From Cycas panzhihuaensis (taxonomy: Eukaryota > Cycadophyta), in NCBI GenBank assembly GCA_023213395.1, contig CM041465.1:163749741-163813740 (forward strand): DNA of 64,000 nucleotides. Reading direction: 5' to 3'. Each line of letters starts with the position of its first letter. Within the stretch, counting starts at the first letter, position 1. The position numbers were made by a program, and so were the translations under genes. Positions 32,740-45,195 of this stretch are shown piece after piece. The notes under the pieces were generated by a model. It made no database searches. It was given only the letters and a program-made list of their open reading frames with translations, and was not told where the DNA came from.

Positions 32740-33722
32740 TATTGGCTTAGAGAATGTATAAATTTGAGGAATACTTCATCATATAGATCCCTCTTTGATG
32801 GAGACTTCTTTAACTTTGAACAGGTGTCATAATTTTATATTTTTAACTTCTATAATAGACTTGGTTAATATATCTATAATCTATAAATCTCTAATGAAAT
32901 ACAAAAATTAAGAAGTGCCATCATTAACTTAATTATAAATAAAGTGTTGATTAAGCTCAATGTACTTAATGTTGGAATGAGAAACAAGATTAAAAGTTAT
33001 ACATATGGTACTTTGATTACCAATATTAATTTAAATAGAAAATTTTAGAGACAAACCAATTTAATTTATTAAAGATTTAATCTATAAAGATTCCTTACTA
33101 ACTTTGACAGAGGTATGATATTTGGCCTAAGTTGTATAAATAGCAAAAGGCTATATTTTTTCACTCATCTAGGTAATTGAAGATCCAACAAAGAAAACCT
33201 AACTGATAGTTGATTTTCTCTCATTAATATCCATAGGCCAACAGGAATTTATGAAATTGACTAACTAAAGATTAAGGTTAATGTGATTATAATTAAGACC
33301 ATACTAAACGGTGCCTTGTAGGTATCGTAAAATTCATTATTCGCCTTCTAACAGGAATCATATGGGTTTTTCATGAATTTGGAGCATAAAGCATCTAAAT
33401 AAAATATATTAAGATGTGTATGAGTTGAACAAATTGAGCTTCCAACTAACTATAGATATAGAGTTAGATGAACTAAAGGAGATTTTGTTATAACCTAAAT
33501 TAACCCAATTATTATCAAAAGGCACATTTAAATGGTTGCACCCATTTACTAAATGATATTATATTACTCATGTAAATATGTGACTATGATATCATTTATT
33601 TTATGATTAATTATTTGGTCTTTGACCCTTTAGTATATTTACTGGTGCTTATGTGTTCTTCCCCTATTCGAGCTCTTGTCATAAACTTATGAACTTTGGT
33701 ACATAACAAGTGGAATTAGAGT
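32740..33722 (-). pseudogene. pol: Copia 'B' RNase H remnant, copy 1b, with LTR/PBS on its right
   Basis: Diverged repeat of 29960-30954: RNase H landmarks at ~32830-33170, RT connection to ~33540, then the short LTR and PBS-like site at 33711-33722 (gtggaattagag). Confidence 0.65.
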
Positions 33723-34670
33723 AACAATTCAGCCTTGTGGAATGATAATAATAATAATAAAATAATAGAATTCAGAAAACAACTCTCAAACCACAGGCTG
33801 CTCATCCTCCTCTTGCACTCGCCATCTACTCATGCCCTTCCCACATTTCCCTCGTAGCCATATAATATATTGTTATGCATCAAATTTTGATTATCACATA
33901 ATCTGTTAGAGAGATTTATATACAATCACCACTAATATATTTATAGCATTAAAAGTGATTCACTACACGAATGGAAGAATCACCGTAGATGCAAATAGTA
34001 TATATATTTATAGCCAAGATGTAGAATGAAAGTTAAAATATTGACATCAACATTGAAATATACCTAAGACCTACACATTCAAATCTTTATGCAAATTTAT
34101 ATTTAATGCTATCTACCTTTGTTTTGCAAGTCCTACATAAAGGATATAATATGTCATGGGTTTATTATTTAGTAAAGTGCTTTGGTGTCTTAATCACAGT
34201 CCAACTTTCAACTTGTACCCATTACTTTGCCATATTCTTAGTGCTATTTGTAATTCTATAACATCTCAAAGGTGCTCCAACCGTATAAATGTCTCTATAT
34301 GTCTAGCATTATTGAAGAATTAGAAGATAGGCCTATATATGTGTTCAATAGAGACTCGTGTAGAAGGCAACACATATCTCTTATCTTAGTGGAAGGAAAT
34401 TGTCTATATTGGATTATAAGAAGCCAAGGAAAGCATATCTATCTATATTAAAGAAGAAGCAGTGATTCTTATGAGATCATTCATAGATCATTGTATTGTA
34501 TGATCCATATAAATATGGGACCATCTAAATCATTGAATTGTGAGTATATTTAGACCCATTATCCTACTTAAAGCATCAATGATAAAATTGGTTCTATAGA
34601 ATATAAAAATTTTCAATATATAGGTTACAAGAATATGAATATACTTAATTGGTAATAAGTTACCCTTTGT
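33723..34670. repeat. AT-rich non-coding repeat, second unit
   Basis: Diverged direct repeat of 30955-32150 without the TRIM-like insert. No coding content. Confidence 0.5.
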
Positions 34671-34679
34671 GAACACGAA

Positions 34680-34840
34680 TACACACACACATATGTATGT
34701 TATGTATGTATGTAAATTTGTGTACGTATATATCTATCTATATATATCTATGCATCTATCTATCTATATAGATAGTATACTTTTATGTTATATACTTTAT
34801 TACAATATAATACAATATACTATATATTTTTTTTTCATAG
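34680..34840. repeat. Simple sequence: CA, TATG and (CTAT)n runs
   Basis: acacacacacatatgtatgt..., then atctatctatatatatct..., then TA-rich. It lies where the second block copy has the N gap and the giant (TA)n array, so it may be the unexpanded counterpart. Confidence 0.8.
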
Positions 34841-35439
34841 GTTAGCTAATATAATCACTACAAAGTTGTAGTCTTTGTTTTACCATATATTAAAAATCCA
34901 AAGCATATTATTTGCCTTACTAATTGTTGTTGTCTCCTAAGTGGTTGTTAAACAATTATATTAACCTTTTGAATCATCACCCTACCCATTAGCCTACTAT
35001 ACACCATGCTACCTTAATAATAAGATGTATACATATACATTAATAAATAAATTACATTAGGCTATATATGTGTCCATATATAAGCATAATATATATTTAT
35101 CTTAATAAGCAAATATTTCTGGCTAGATAATGGTATACTTGTTAGCTTCTTCATAGGCATGAGAAGCTAAGTAGTATATTTGATAATATTATACTAGAAT
35201 CTCAAAGAATAATTTGTGCCATTGGGACACTGGTAAACATAAAGAGGCCCCTTGGTCCCTAAGTAAATATTTTGATGACATTAAAATAAGATTCATAAAT
35301 AAAATAACAAACAACTTAGATATTTTATTGTAAAACCTTAAGAGAGAAAGCTTGAATGCAATGATTATATCTAATTAAAAGTGTTTTAGAAGACTCATAA
35401 TGGATAATTCGAAAAGTATGCCAATATTAAAAGTCATTT
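34841..35439. other. AT-rich stretch, nothing recognised
   Basis: No LTR end, coding motif or RNA gene recognised in about 600 bp. Confidence 0.4.
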
Positions 35440-36713
35440 GGAAGACTCACCATGCAAAAACACTTTTGGGAATATTTACCATCAGAATGAAAGTTGTCAT
35501 ATTATAAGTATGCTATATCCTTCAAAAGGTAAATGGAGAAACCTGAGTATGAACATATGATGAATGAAGAATGGTAGTATTAAATAACATATTCAATATT
35601 GATTTGAAAAATATTTTCTTTTGAGAAAGTGTTAAAAGTTAGAGAAATAATTCCTCCTAGTCATATGTAATCATTTCATAACGAATTAGTACAAAAGAAG
35701 CAAACAAGTCATTTCGAAAAAATAAATGATTAAAAAGGTAATGATTTAACGTCCCAAAATATATATCATGTCATGGTATAGGATGAAGTTCTAGACAATG
35801 CATCATAGAAGAAAAATATTCCCAATAGTTATTATTCAAATATATCAAGAATATTATATAATAAAATTATTGAGTATGAAATAAGAGATAATCGACCACA
35901 AGCTTAGGAACTAAATGACCTAACTCCTAATATAACTAATGATACTTATAATAGTACGAGATAAATTTTTAAATAAAGTGTTAGTAAAATCAATATACAG
36001 GATAATAAGAATTAAATACTTACAATGTATATACTGGAGAACTCCCTAATGCCAAGGATAATAGCTTTTCCTTGCAATGAATCTAGAAAAAACATAAGCA
36101 TTTATATAGTATCATATATTTCAAGACAATATTAGTTTATATCAATATTGACATTGAAGAATATAAATAACTAATAATAAATACAAAAATTATAGAAAAT
36201 CAAAAGAAATAGAATCATTATGTACTTGGCAATGTCATTTATAAATAAAACAATTGAAATAGACACTATTAAAAGGGTTATTTGGGAGTTCATCGCAGAT
36301 GATAGAAACATAATACAAATCATTATAAGCAACCTCAATTCCTACAAAAGGGCCATACTAACAAGAATAAAATTTATCACAGTAAATTTATCATTAGATC
36401 TATTACAAAATATAATAAGGCCACTAAGATCAATGGATGTTATATCATATATTAAATTATTCAACATTTTAATATCTTCAAGCCTATCTACGTCATAGAG
36501 GCAATCTTCATCAAGCTTTTCTAGTTCAATGAGCTAAGTCTCAAAGGGTATAGTATTCAAAGGTGATTGCAAATATCTAAATGAAAGGAAGGAATTTTAA
36601 TTTCAATGGGAATTATAGATTCTTGATTGTTAATAAGAGAGAACTGGATAAATCCACTAGTGGTCTTGGTAATACTTCGATCAAACCATTATGATAGATA
36701 AATTTGGCAATGA
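35440..36713. repeat. Repeat block: copies of 18770-19500 and 21331-21900
   Basis: 35440-36140 matches 18770-19450 and 51590-52290. 36160-36713 matches 21331-21900, but the sequence between these in the first copy (including the kinase fragment) is absent. An open frame at 36220-36498 has no family resemblance. Confidence 0.65.
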
Positions 36714-37092
36714 GTAAGGCATTTACACCTTTTCTTTTGATATTCAGTGTGGTTTTTTCTAACAACATTTTGGTCTATAGCAAGACATGGGAGGAATACC
36801 TCTGATATTTGGAGATGAAATTAATGATTCCATGAGATGATAAGTTTTTTATTAAAATGTCAAAGTGTAACATTTATAGGTTGATGCTACGTTAAACAAG
36901 AATTATCATATCTTAAGAAGGGGTAAGGACCCATCAAGCCAAGGTGTGAAAGGTGTCTAAAATGTATGAAGTCTCCTAGAATTCATAAAATACTCCAAAC
37001 ATTTACATAGGTCTATGTAACTATGATAGGGCTATTAATCAATTATAAAATTATGAAATTAAGTACACATTATATATATTAATAAGAGATTG
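36714..37092 (+). pseudogene. pol: Gypsy RT fragment, second copy
   Basis: FSNNILVYSKTWEEYL again carries Asn-Asn for the catalytic Asp-Asp, as at 23566-24820. It joins the preceding block by a jump equal to ~2.1 kb of the first copy, with shared 'aatga' at the junction. The connection motif before 37093 is the target site of the LINE. Confidence 0.7.
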
Positions 37093-37237
37093 GAGAAAGA
37101 AGGAGTGGGTCACTCGCATTACTTGGAGCAAAGAGGATCTACGATCTATGAAACGAAACGTCGAATGAAGTAGGGTTTGGATCTACGATGAGCGGGTCTA
37201 GTGGCTAGGGCTAGTTGGAGCTAGAGACATAGGTAGG

Positions 37238-37256
37238 AAGGGGGGGGGGGGGGGTC
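37238..37256 (+). repeat. Poly-G run
   Basis: Uninterrupted G stretch of about 18 bases in the 5' region of the LINE. Length is prone to sequencing error. Confidence 0.8.
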
Positions 37257-37267
37257 CCCTAAGATGG

Positions 37268-37654
37268 ATGGTGAGATGGCATGAGGCCATGGCAGGACCG
37301 CATGCTCCTCGTGGTAGAGAAGTTAGATGGACAGGCATGCGATTGAAGGCAGATGGAGAAAGTCTCGCGGGTAGGAGAGACGACACGGAAGGAAGGGTGG
37401 ACCAGATTAGGGAGGGCTTTAGAAACAAAGGTGTAGGCAGAGTCAAGTTGGAGGCTGACCAGAGAGCAAGACTGCCAACAGAGAGTAAGGATAGAGACAA
37501 GGGCGCGACAATATATTTTCCTAAGCATGAGGAGTTCTTTAATCACAAACAGCCTTATCAAGGTGGAGCTAGACATATCTCATCTATTCCCCTGGGAGGG
37601 TTTGGTAGCAAGAAGCTGCAGTTAAAGACGAAGCTTATTTATAGAAGAACTTAG
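37268..37654 (+). CDS. Open frame in the LINE 5' region, function unknown
   Basis: A 128-codon frame rich in Arg and Gly before ORF1, in a different frame from the zinc-knuckle part. It may be the N-terminus of ORF1 or chance. I do not recognise a domain. It stops 450 bp before the recognisable DUF4283-like region. Confidence 0.25.
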   Translation: MVRWHEAMAGPHAPRGREVRWTGMRLKADGESLAGRRDDTEGRVDQIREGFRNKGVGRVKLEADQRARLPTESKDRDKGATIYFPKHEEFFNHKQPYQGGARHISSIPLGGFGSKKLQLKTKLIYRRT

Positions 37655-38104
37655 GAGGTAAAGTCCCAAGGCAGAAAGGGGATAAGTTTATCCAGAGAGA
37701 TCTACAGTTTCAATTTAGAACTGAGTGTAAGCTGTTAGTATAAGTCTGTTTTGGCAAGAGGCAAGTATTTGCAGTGACTTGTAGATTCTATATGCAGTTA
37801 TTGTAAACTTTTGTTAACATGATGTAAGCAACACTAAACTAGTCTCAGTCCTCATCCCCGGGGAGGACATACCTTAATGTACTGAGGAACAGAAACCAAG
37901 TTGAACATGAAATATATCCTATCAAGATTGGAAATAGGTTTAAAATCTCAATCCCGAAAGAGGTCACAGAAAAGACTATTCAATACTAGGAAAACAGCCT
38001 GGTGGGTATGTTTTTGGGCCTAAGACCAGGGCTGGACATCATCCAAGAGTGGATTAGAAATAAGTAGAAAACTAGAAACCCAGTTCAAGTTATGGCAATG
38101 CCCA

Positions 38105-39054
38105 AGGGTTGCTTCCTTTTTAGGTTTGCTAATTAGGACGATTTGATCCATATTCTTATTAAATCTCCATGGATGTTTAGGAGAAAGGCCATGTCTTTGG
38201 AGAAGTGGCACCCAGATTTCAACCCTAGGATTCCTGTGGTTAAACAAGCCCTAGTTTAGGTGCAGATGCTAGGGCTACCCTTGCATTTCTGGAATTTAGA
38301 CATGGTTAAAGGGGCAGCCAGGACCATAGGGCCCTTACTTGTAATGGACTCAACAACAAAACATAGATCTTGTCTTATGAATGCAAGATTCTGCATCCTG
38401 GATAGGCTTGATAGTGAGCTCCCAGATGAGGTTGAGATTGAGTTGGATGGTAGATCCATCATCCAAAGCTTATTTTATGAAGTGAAGGGTTTTAGATGTG
38501 TAAAATGCAAGTGCAACAGGCATCTCCCTTTTCAATGCCCAGGGGTACCAGTAAGGACGGAAAAACAAGATGAATGTAAAGAGAAAGAAGATGGAGAAGT
38601 AGAAGGAGGTGTAGGAATCGAGGCATTGAAAGGTGCCGAGTTGATTGAAGGCCAAGGGAAGGATGTAGAGGTGGACCTCGCTCCGATATGCCCCAAAGAG
38701 AAAACAAAAGATGATGAAAAACTGATAGACAAGGCTACTCAGGAAGAAGGTAGCAAAGAACCAATGGAAACTGTGGTGGAAAAGGGAGATACTAGAAGTG
38801 TTGATGATGACAGAAACACAAAACCAATTCAATACAAGGCCAGGGGACTATCGGAAGAGGGATCTAAAGACCAAGCAAAGGAGGTTAGATGGACGCTTAG
38901 GAGTGGGGAATCCTCCCTATCAACTGTAAAACTGACCCTGGCTCGACTTGTGAAGAATATCAACTGGGACTTAGAGGATTATCTTTCTGAACCTGAGGAG
39001 GGGGGGTCCTCAGGTGCCGCTCCTTACGGAGGGGTAGGTAGGTGTCGTAGCTAA
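38105..39054 (+). pseudogene. LINE ORF1, DUF4283-like with zinc knuckle
   Basis: Reads SPWMFRRKAMSLEKWHPDF, then LGLPLHFWNLDMVKGAARTI, matching the RNA-binding domain (DUF4283-like) of plant L1 ORF1 (PW.F....L.L..W.P.F; GLPL.FW). A zinc knuckle follows: CVKCKCNRHLPFQCP (C-x2-C-x5-H-x4-C). The C-terminal ~150 residues are charged, rich in Glu and Lys. One stop lies in the N-terminal part ('QALV*VQML'), after which the frame is open to 39054. ORF1 would coat LINE RNA. Confidence 0.75.
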
Positions 39055-39326
39055 AGGGGCTGCTAGAACAGGGGATAAAGATCTGGAAAAGGAAGGAGGT
39101 GGGACCCAAAAATGGGTCTCTAAGGGTAATATGCCAGACTTGAAGAAGGCTCCAGACTATGGGATGGAGAAGAAGGTGGGAAGACCACCTAAAAAGGCTT
39201 CCAGAGACAAGGAAACCCAAGCTCAGATCGATATGGGATTCCAGAGTACGTTAAAGGAGGGGGGGGGCATTAGAGGGCCCTACCCTTAGAAGTAAGAAAG
39301 GATGAAGGGGGGTTTCTGGGATATCT

Positions 39327-41025
39327 ATGAAAGTTTTATTCTGGAACATAAGGGGCCTTAACGCCCCTTCAAAGCAATGTTTGGTGAAGGATGTGAGGAT
39401 TAGGATCAACACGGATTTAGTCCTCTTGTAGGAGACAAAATTAGACCAGGTGAAGGAAAGGGACGTGTTCAGCAAGATCTAGAGAAGGGGAGAAGGGAGG
39501 GCGATCGCAGGATCAGCAAGATCTAGGGGATTGGTCTCCCTTTGGAACCCAAATAGGTGGAAAGGCTTTGTAGTGGGCATGCACGAGCACTTCATAACCT
39601 TAGGGTTGGTTTGTGTTTGGACTAATAAGGAGTATCAGATCACCAATGTTTATGCCCTGACATCAGTGGTGGGTAGGAAGAGCTTATGGGAAAGACCAGT
39701 GGAGGCCCATAAAGATTGGGATGGTCCATGGTTGGTGGCAGGGGACTTCAATACGCCCTTAAGCCCGGAAGAGAAGATAGGGGGGCAAACTGGATGGACC
39801 AGAAGCATGTCTGATCTTGGAGAGTTCTTGCAAGTGGGAGGCCTGATGGATGTTCCACTTAAGGGAGCTAGGTTTACCTAGTCTAATAGGCACTTAGGAC
39901 ATAATCATATTCAGTGCAGATTAGACAGGATGTTAACAAACTATGAGTGGTTCTGTCACTTCGAAGGAACTAAACTAGAGGCTCTACCGAAGGTTGGTTC
40001 GGACCACTTCCCCCTAGTTTTTGAGGGGTCCATCCTGGGTAATCATAAAGGGGCTCCTTTCCATTTTGAACTAATGTGGCAAAAACATCTAGACCTTAGG
40101 GGGAAGATTGGTGAGTGGTGGGGAGTCCCGGTTCACAGATGTATGATGTTCAAGTTCTCAAAGAAGTTAAATTGGGTCAAAAAATAAATTAAGATATGGA
40201 ACAAGGAGGTCTTTGGAAATATCTTTGAAGATAAAGCTGCCCTGCTGTCAGAGTTAAAAGGGATTGAGGATAAGATCCAAACAGAGGGAAGGACCCAGGA
40301 CTTAGATCAAACTGAACATCTTACTACCAGGAAATTGGAAGAGGTGCCAACTAGGGAGGAAATTCTCTGGAAACAGAAATCCAGGGAGCAGTGGATTCGG
40401 GAAGGGGACAGAAATACCAAGTTCTTCCATCTGTCCATCTTGAAGCACAGGGCTCATAAAAGGATTAGTAAACTTTGAAGTATGGACAAGGTGTTGCATG
40501 AGTCGGAGGATCAGTTTGGTGGTATTGTAATAGAATACTTTAAGGAGCTATACACAGAACCTGGATGTCAGGATCCTAACCTAAGGCTTGGTCTTATGCA
40601 ACACATTCCGAAGGTGATTTCTGATGCTCTTAACAGCAAGCTGACATAACCATTCTCCCAGGAAGAAGTCGAGAAAGCCTTATTCAAAATGGGTAGGGAT
40701 AAGGCCCCGGGACTGGATGCGTTTCGTCCTGGTTTTTTCCAAGAATACTAGGAGATTATGAAGGATGACTTAATATCAGCGTTAAATGACTTCTTTAATA
40801 GGCAGACAATTCTGAAAGAGTGGCAGGCCACCTTCTCGGTTTTGATCCCGAAGAAGGAGGGAGCAGAAGCGATGGAAGATTTTAGACCAATCAGTCTCTG
40901 TAACGTAAAATATAAGATTTTGGACAAAGTCTTAGCAAATCGCCTTAGGGAGACCCTCTCAGTTATCATTTCTCCAAATCAAGATGGATTTGTCAAAGGC
41001 AGACAAATCATGGATGGGGTTGAGT
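39327..41025 (+). pseudogene. LINE ORF2: AP-like endonuclease and partial RT, stops but no frameshift
   Basis: A single frame from ATG 39327 to the break. Endonuclease: VLFWNIRGLN, L*ETK (usually Q-E-T-K), VAGDFNTPL, RLDRML and SDHFPL, all expected catalytic segments. RT: DKAPGLDAF, LIPKKEGAEAMEDFRPISL, CNVKYKILDKVLANRL and QDGFVKGRQIMDG, then the break before F/Y-A-D-D. Stops at 39429, ~39480, 39879, 40185, ~40477, ~40647 and ~40749. At least 39429, 39879 and 40749 stand where Gln or Trp is normal. No indel in 1.7 kb, so decay is purely by substitution. Confidence 0.88.
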
Positions 41026-41685
41026 TTGATTATCACAATAAATAATTGTGAGTCAACATTGAGCTTGATAAAGGTCTTCTCAAATTCTTTAGAGCCAAAC
41101 TATTTCTTCTGTTGCAACATCAATGGCTTTGTACTCTACTTTCGATGTGGATAATGATATTATAGGTTGCTTCTCTGTATGCTAAATAATTGTTGGTAAT
41201 CCTATATTGAATATACATTCTTATATTGGCTTGTTTTCTTCAATATCATTGGCCCAATCAACATTAGAATATGCAGTCAACTTGTGCTCATTTAAAGATA
41301 TGAACTACAAACCATAATCAAATGTTCCTTTGACGTATCTTAGGATACATTTGTTGTAGTTCAATGTTATGCCTTAGGATCCAACATGAATCTTAAAGTC
41401 AAATTAACTACATAGGTCATGTCAGGTCGAGTGTTCGTTAGATAAACAAAACTTCCTATTAGTTGATTATACTAGGTATAATCAACTGAGGGGAATCCTT
41501 AAGTTTTTCTCAACCTCATTAGGTGTATCAATAGCATTACATCCACTAATTTTAAATTTCTTCAAGATGTCGATTAGATATTTTCTTTATGACATATATA
41601 TGCATTTCCCACTTTGCCACACTTCAATGCCAAGAAAATAGTATAGTTATCTCAAATTAGTTATCTTAAATTTTAAACTCATATC
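41026..41685 (-). pseudogene. pol: Copia C RNase H and RT end, copy 2
   Basis: Same landmarks as 25533-26194. The last part of RNase H is missing because the block starts at ~41026 directly against the LINE. Confidence 0.75.
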
Positions 41686-44460
41686 TGTTGAATTTATAAA
41701 TAGAGAATTAGGAAAAGAATGACTTGAATTGCATTAAGACCATGTCTCTATAAATGCACACAATGCAACATAGTTGTTACAAAAAATATTTGTAACTGAC
41801 TCTTCTGACCATGGCACATGTCAAATAAAAAGAGAGAATTACAAAGATGATTTTGTCACATTATCCTTTATACATCTAGGATATAACCTTATACTCTAAC
41901 ACCCTCTCTTAATATTATATGCTGAACCTATCTTATTTCGAAGAACTTAAAATCTATCCTTTCTAAGAGGCTTTATTAATATATTTGCAACTTGTTCTAA
42001 AGTAGGATAGTATATCAAATCAATTTCCTTATTCTCAATTTTCTCTCTTCTAAAATGATGTACTTCAATGTGTTTTGTCCTTGCCTGAAGGATAGGATCC
42101 TTGGTTAATGTGATTGCACTCTGATTATCGCAATACATATTTGTTGTTACATATTGTTGTTGATCCAGATCTGGTAGGAGTTATCTCAACTAAATAGCTT
42201 TACTTGAGGCACTTATAATTGATTTATGTTAAGCCTCTATTGAAGATAGTGCAACTGTAGTCTACCATTTATTACTCCAAGAAATTGTTACTAACCCAAG
42301 ATAGAAGTAATAACCACTTATTAAATTCCTTTCCTCTTTGTCTCCTACCCAATCAGAATCGTAGAATCCTAATAAGTTTACCAAATTTTCCCTAAAATAG
42401 ATCAATTTCAAATCAACTATTACTTTCAAATATCTTAGTATTCTTCTGGTAACTTTCCAATGCTTGACTTTGGGTTCTTGCATGTATCTTGAAACCAGAC
42501 CTATAGAATATAATATACCTGGTCTAGTTGTAGTGATATAGATAAGACTAACAATCAATTCTCTATATAGAGTTACATTGGCTAAAGGTTCTTTCTCATC
42601 TACAACTAAGTTACAGTTTATCTCCATAGGCGTCACACATTGATTATAATTTTCCATTTTGAAATTTAATTAACAAGTCTTTGATGTACTTACTTTGAGA
42701 TAGAGTGATCAATTACTCTAGTTAATTGACTCCTAGTCCTATGTAGTAGCCCAAATATGTCATTTTAAATTCACCTTCTAGTTAATTCTTCAAGTTATTG
42801 ATTGAATCATAATTACTCCCTGTGAGTATCATATCATCTACATAAACTGCAACTATGGTGATTAATCTATTTCTTTTCTTTATATATAGATTATAATCTG
42901 AGTTGGAGCATTTAAAGCCATTTTGACATAAGTGTTTGTCTAATTTGGCATACCATGCTTACGAGGATTATTTTAATTTGTACAATGACTTCTTTAGTTT
43001 ACAAATCATGTTCTCTTATCCTCTTTTGATGTATCCTTCTAGTTGAGTCATATAGACTTCTTCTTCTAACTCATTATTTGGGAAAGCAATTTTGACATTT
43101 AAAGGAAATATTTTCTATTTTTGTTGAGCAGCTAAGGCAATAACACTTCTCACTGTATTTAATTTAGCTACAGGAGAAAACGTCTCTTCAAAATCTACTC
43201 CAAATGTCTATGTATAGCCTTTGGCAACAAGTCTTGCCTTTAATTTCTTTATTTTTCCATTTGCTCCTTCCTTGACCTTATAAACCCATGTACAGTTAAC
43301 CACTAGTTTAATGGGAGGTGGCTTAATCACTTCCCATGTTTGATTTTTGGCTATTGATTCCATTTTAGAATCCCTCAATCTTCTCCATTCTGGTTGTTCC
43401 TTTGCTTCTTAAAACGATTATGGCTTAACATTGCTATATAATACCTGTGGTTTCTAATTCCTAGTTTTATGTGTGAATAAATCCCCTTTTCCTTCTTCAC
43501 TAGTTTTGATGTACCACCTTGGTATTTTCTTTTCTTCTCTTTATTATGCTCCAATGACTAATTCATCTCTTAGTTGTTCTTCTTATACAGAATCTCCATA
43601 CACTACTAGCAAAGATTTTGATGCTTGAGTCATTTCTTCTTATGCAAGTTCTAAGGTTTCTTCCTCAGTGACTTCATGAGGTATTACTTATGATCCCTCT
43701 TCAATCTGTCTGATTTGAGATTTGTTATCTTGAATGGTTTCTTCATTAAACACAGCCTCTCTACTTGTATAGATTTTGTTAGTTTTAGGATCGATGCATT
43801 TATATGCCTTTGAATTTTTACTGTATGCTATCAAGATACATTTTATATTTTTAGCATCAAGTTTTGATCCTTTTTTATCAGGAATATGAGCGAAAGATTG
43901 ACATCTAAAAACTTTTAAATTACTTACATCATGCTTCATACCTGTCCATGCTTCCTCCAGAGTGATTTTTTCTAGAGCTTTTGTAAGACTTCAATTTATT
44001 AAATAACAGGTGATACTAATAGCTTCTGCCTAATGAGTTTTTTAGACTTGTTTCTGAAAAATCATGCTACGAATAATTTCTACAATGGTCCTATTTTTCC
44101 TTTCAACAACCCCATTCGATTGTGGAGTATGAGTTATGAATTACCTTTTTATCCCATTAATTTTGTAAAAATTTAGGAAGTCCTTTGATGTATATTCTCC
44201 TCCACCATACAATATAATGCAGTTTATTTTAGCTCTAGATTCTAACTCTACTTCTGCTTTGAATTTCTTGAAGACCTCAAAGACTTTAGATTTATTATGG
44301 AGGAAGTATATCCATACCTTTTGAGAAAAATCATCAATAAAAGTTAGAAAATATTTACATCCATTGATTCAAAAAGGAGTGAAAGGACCATACAAATGAA
44401 TGTGAATTAGTTCCAATTTATTTTGAATGCGCCAATTGATTTCCTTGAATGGAAGTCAAT
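41686..44460 (-). mobile_element. Copia 'A', copy 2, truncated
   Basis: LTR 41686-41901 (216 bp, TG...CA on the minus strand) with purine tract AAGAGAGGG before it. RNase H (YCDNQSAITLTKDPILQART, KHIEVHHF, PTLEQVANILIKPL) spans 41947-42240. RT connection at 42262-42657 (SDWVGDKEERNLISGYYFYL). The RT box near 42838 reads VYVDDMILTG with both Asp intact, unlike copy 1. Integrase runs to ~44390. Ends at ~44460 as in copy 1. Confidence 0.85.
43688..43939 (-). pseudogene. pol: Copia A integrase C-terminal segment, open frame
   Basis: MKHDVSNLKVFRCQSFAHIP, DKKGSKLDAKNIKCILIAYS and KAYKCIDPKTNKIYTSREAV: the segment between Copia integrase and RT (normally L-R-V-F-G-C-x-A-Y-V-H-x-P, KLD-K, C-I-F-x-G-Y). 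83 codons remain open here, whereas copy 1 has stops. Confidence 0.75.
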
Positions 44461-44929
44461 GTTATTTATCCTATTAATACAATATTTTATATTTTATTTT
44501 AAAAGAAAAGAAACTTGAAAAATAACTACTTAGTAATAAAACGTATGATGGTAGTTGATAGTTTGGTATTGGTAAGAATAGTAGTGAATATAAAATTATG
44601 GGTAATAATAATGGTAAGCATGATGGGTTGGTTGTATTCAAAGGCATACACTTCATCCCTTCATAAGAGTTAAAGGAATCATCATATGCCATTAGAAAGG
44701 TGTATTATTTGGGAAGTAAAATAGTTATGGATAATAGGAAAAGCTTCTAGGTTATAGGCTTTAGTAGTAGTAAGACAAATATGCTTTTTAGAAGTAGTTA
44801 TTTTAATTATACCACTAGAGGGTTGAATGAGGGTGATGGAGGTGATTAGAGTGTTATCAAAACTAACAAGGCTAATAGGAAGTAAAATATTATCAAGAGG
44901 GAATTGAACATAATAAAAGGTCTAAGATG
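44461..44929. repeat. Duplicated AT-rich spacer
   Basis: Counterpart of 28976-29424. Nothing recognised. Confidence 0.5.
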
Positions 44930-45195
44930 TGACTATGGACATAGAAGCCATCAAATTGTGGCTAAGAGGGATATATAATTAAAGGGATCCTTAATCACTT
45001 CAATGCCAATGTTGACTATTTTCCCTTCAAAGGTGATAGGTAATAGGGAAAGAATAGTAATAGTCATGTGATGGAATCTTGCAAAAAGAAATTCACATAA
45101 ATCAATCAATAAAATAGGTTTAAATAAGCTACAATCGCACAAGGAAATTTGCAAAAGATTGTGCACTAGATTAGCAAGGCAGAAATCCCTTTAGA
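44930..45195 (-). pseudogene. Gypsy protease fragment (copy 5 of 6)
   Basis: SLLPITFEGKIVNIGIEVIK, then DPFNYISLLA on the minus strand. Counterpart of 29425. Confidence 0.5.

Larger units (their letters stand above)
37093..41025 (+). mobile_element. L1-type LINE, truncated inside reverse transcriptase
   Basis: Non-LTR retrotransposon inserted in the Gypsy RT fragment (the target reads on as ataagagatt|ataaaata in the other copies). Order: 5' region with a G18-like homopolymer near 37240, ORF1, and ORF2 with endonuclease and partial RT. It has no 3' end or poly(A). The RT breaks off before the catalytic box and joins Copia C sequence at ~41025. 3' truncation is not the usual LINE outcome, which loses the 5' end. 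Confidence 0.88.
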
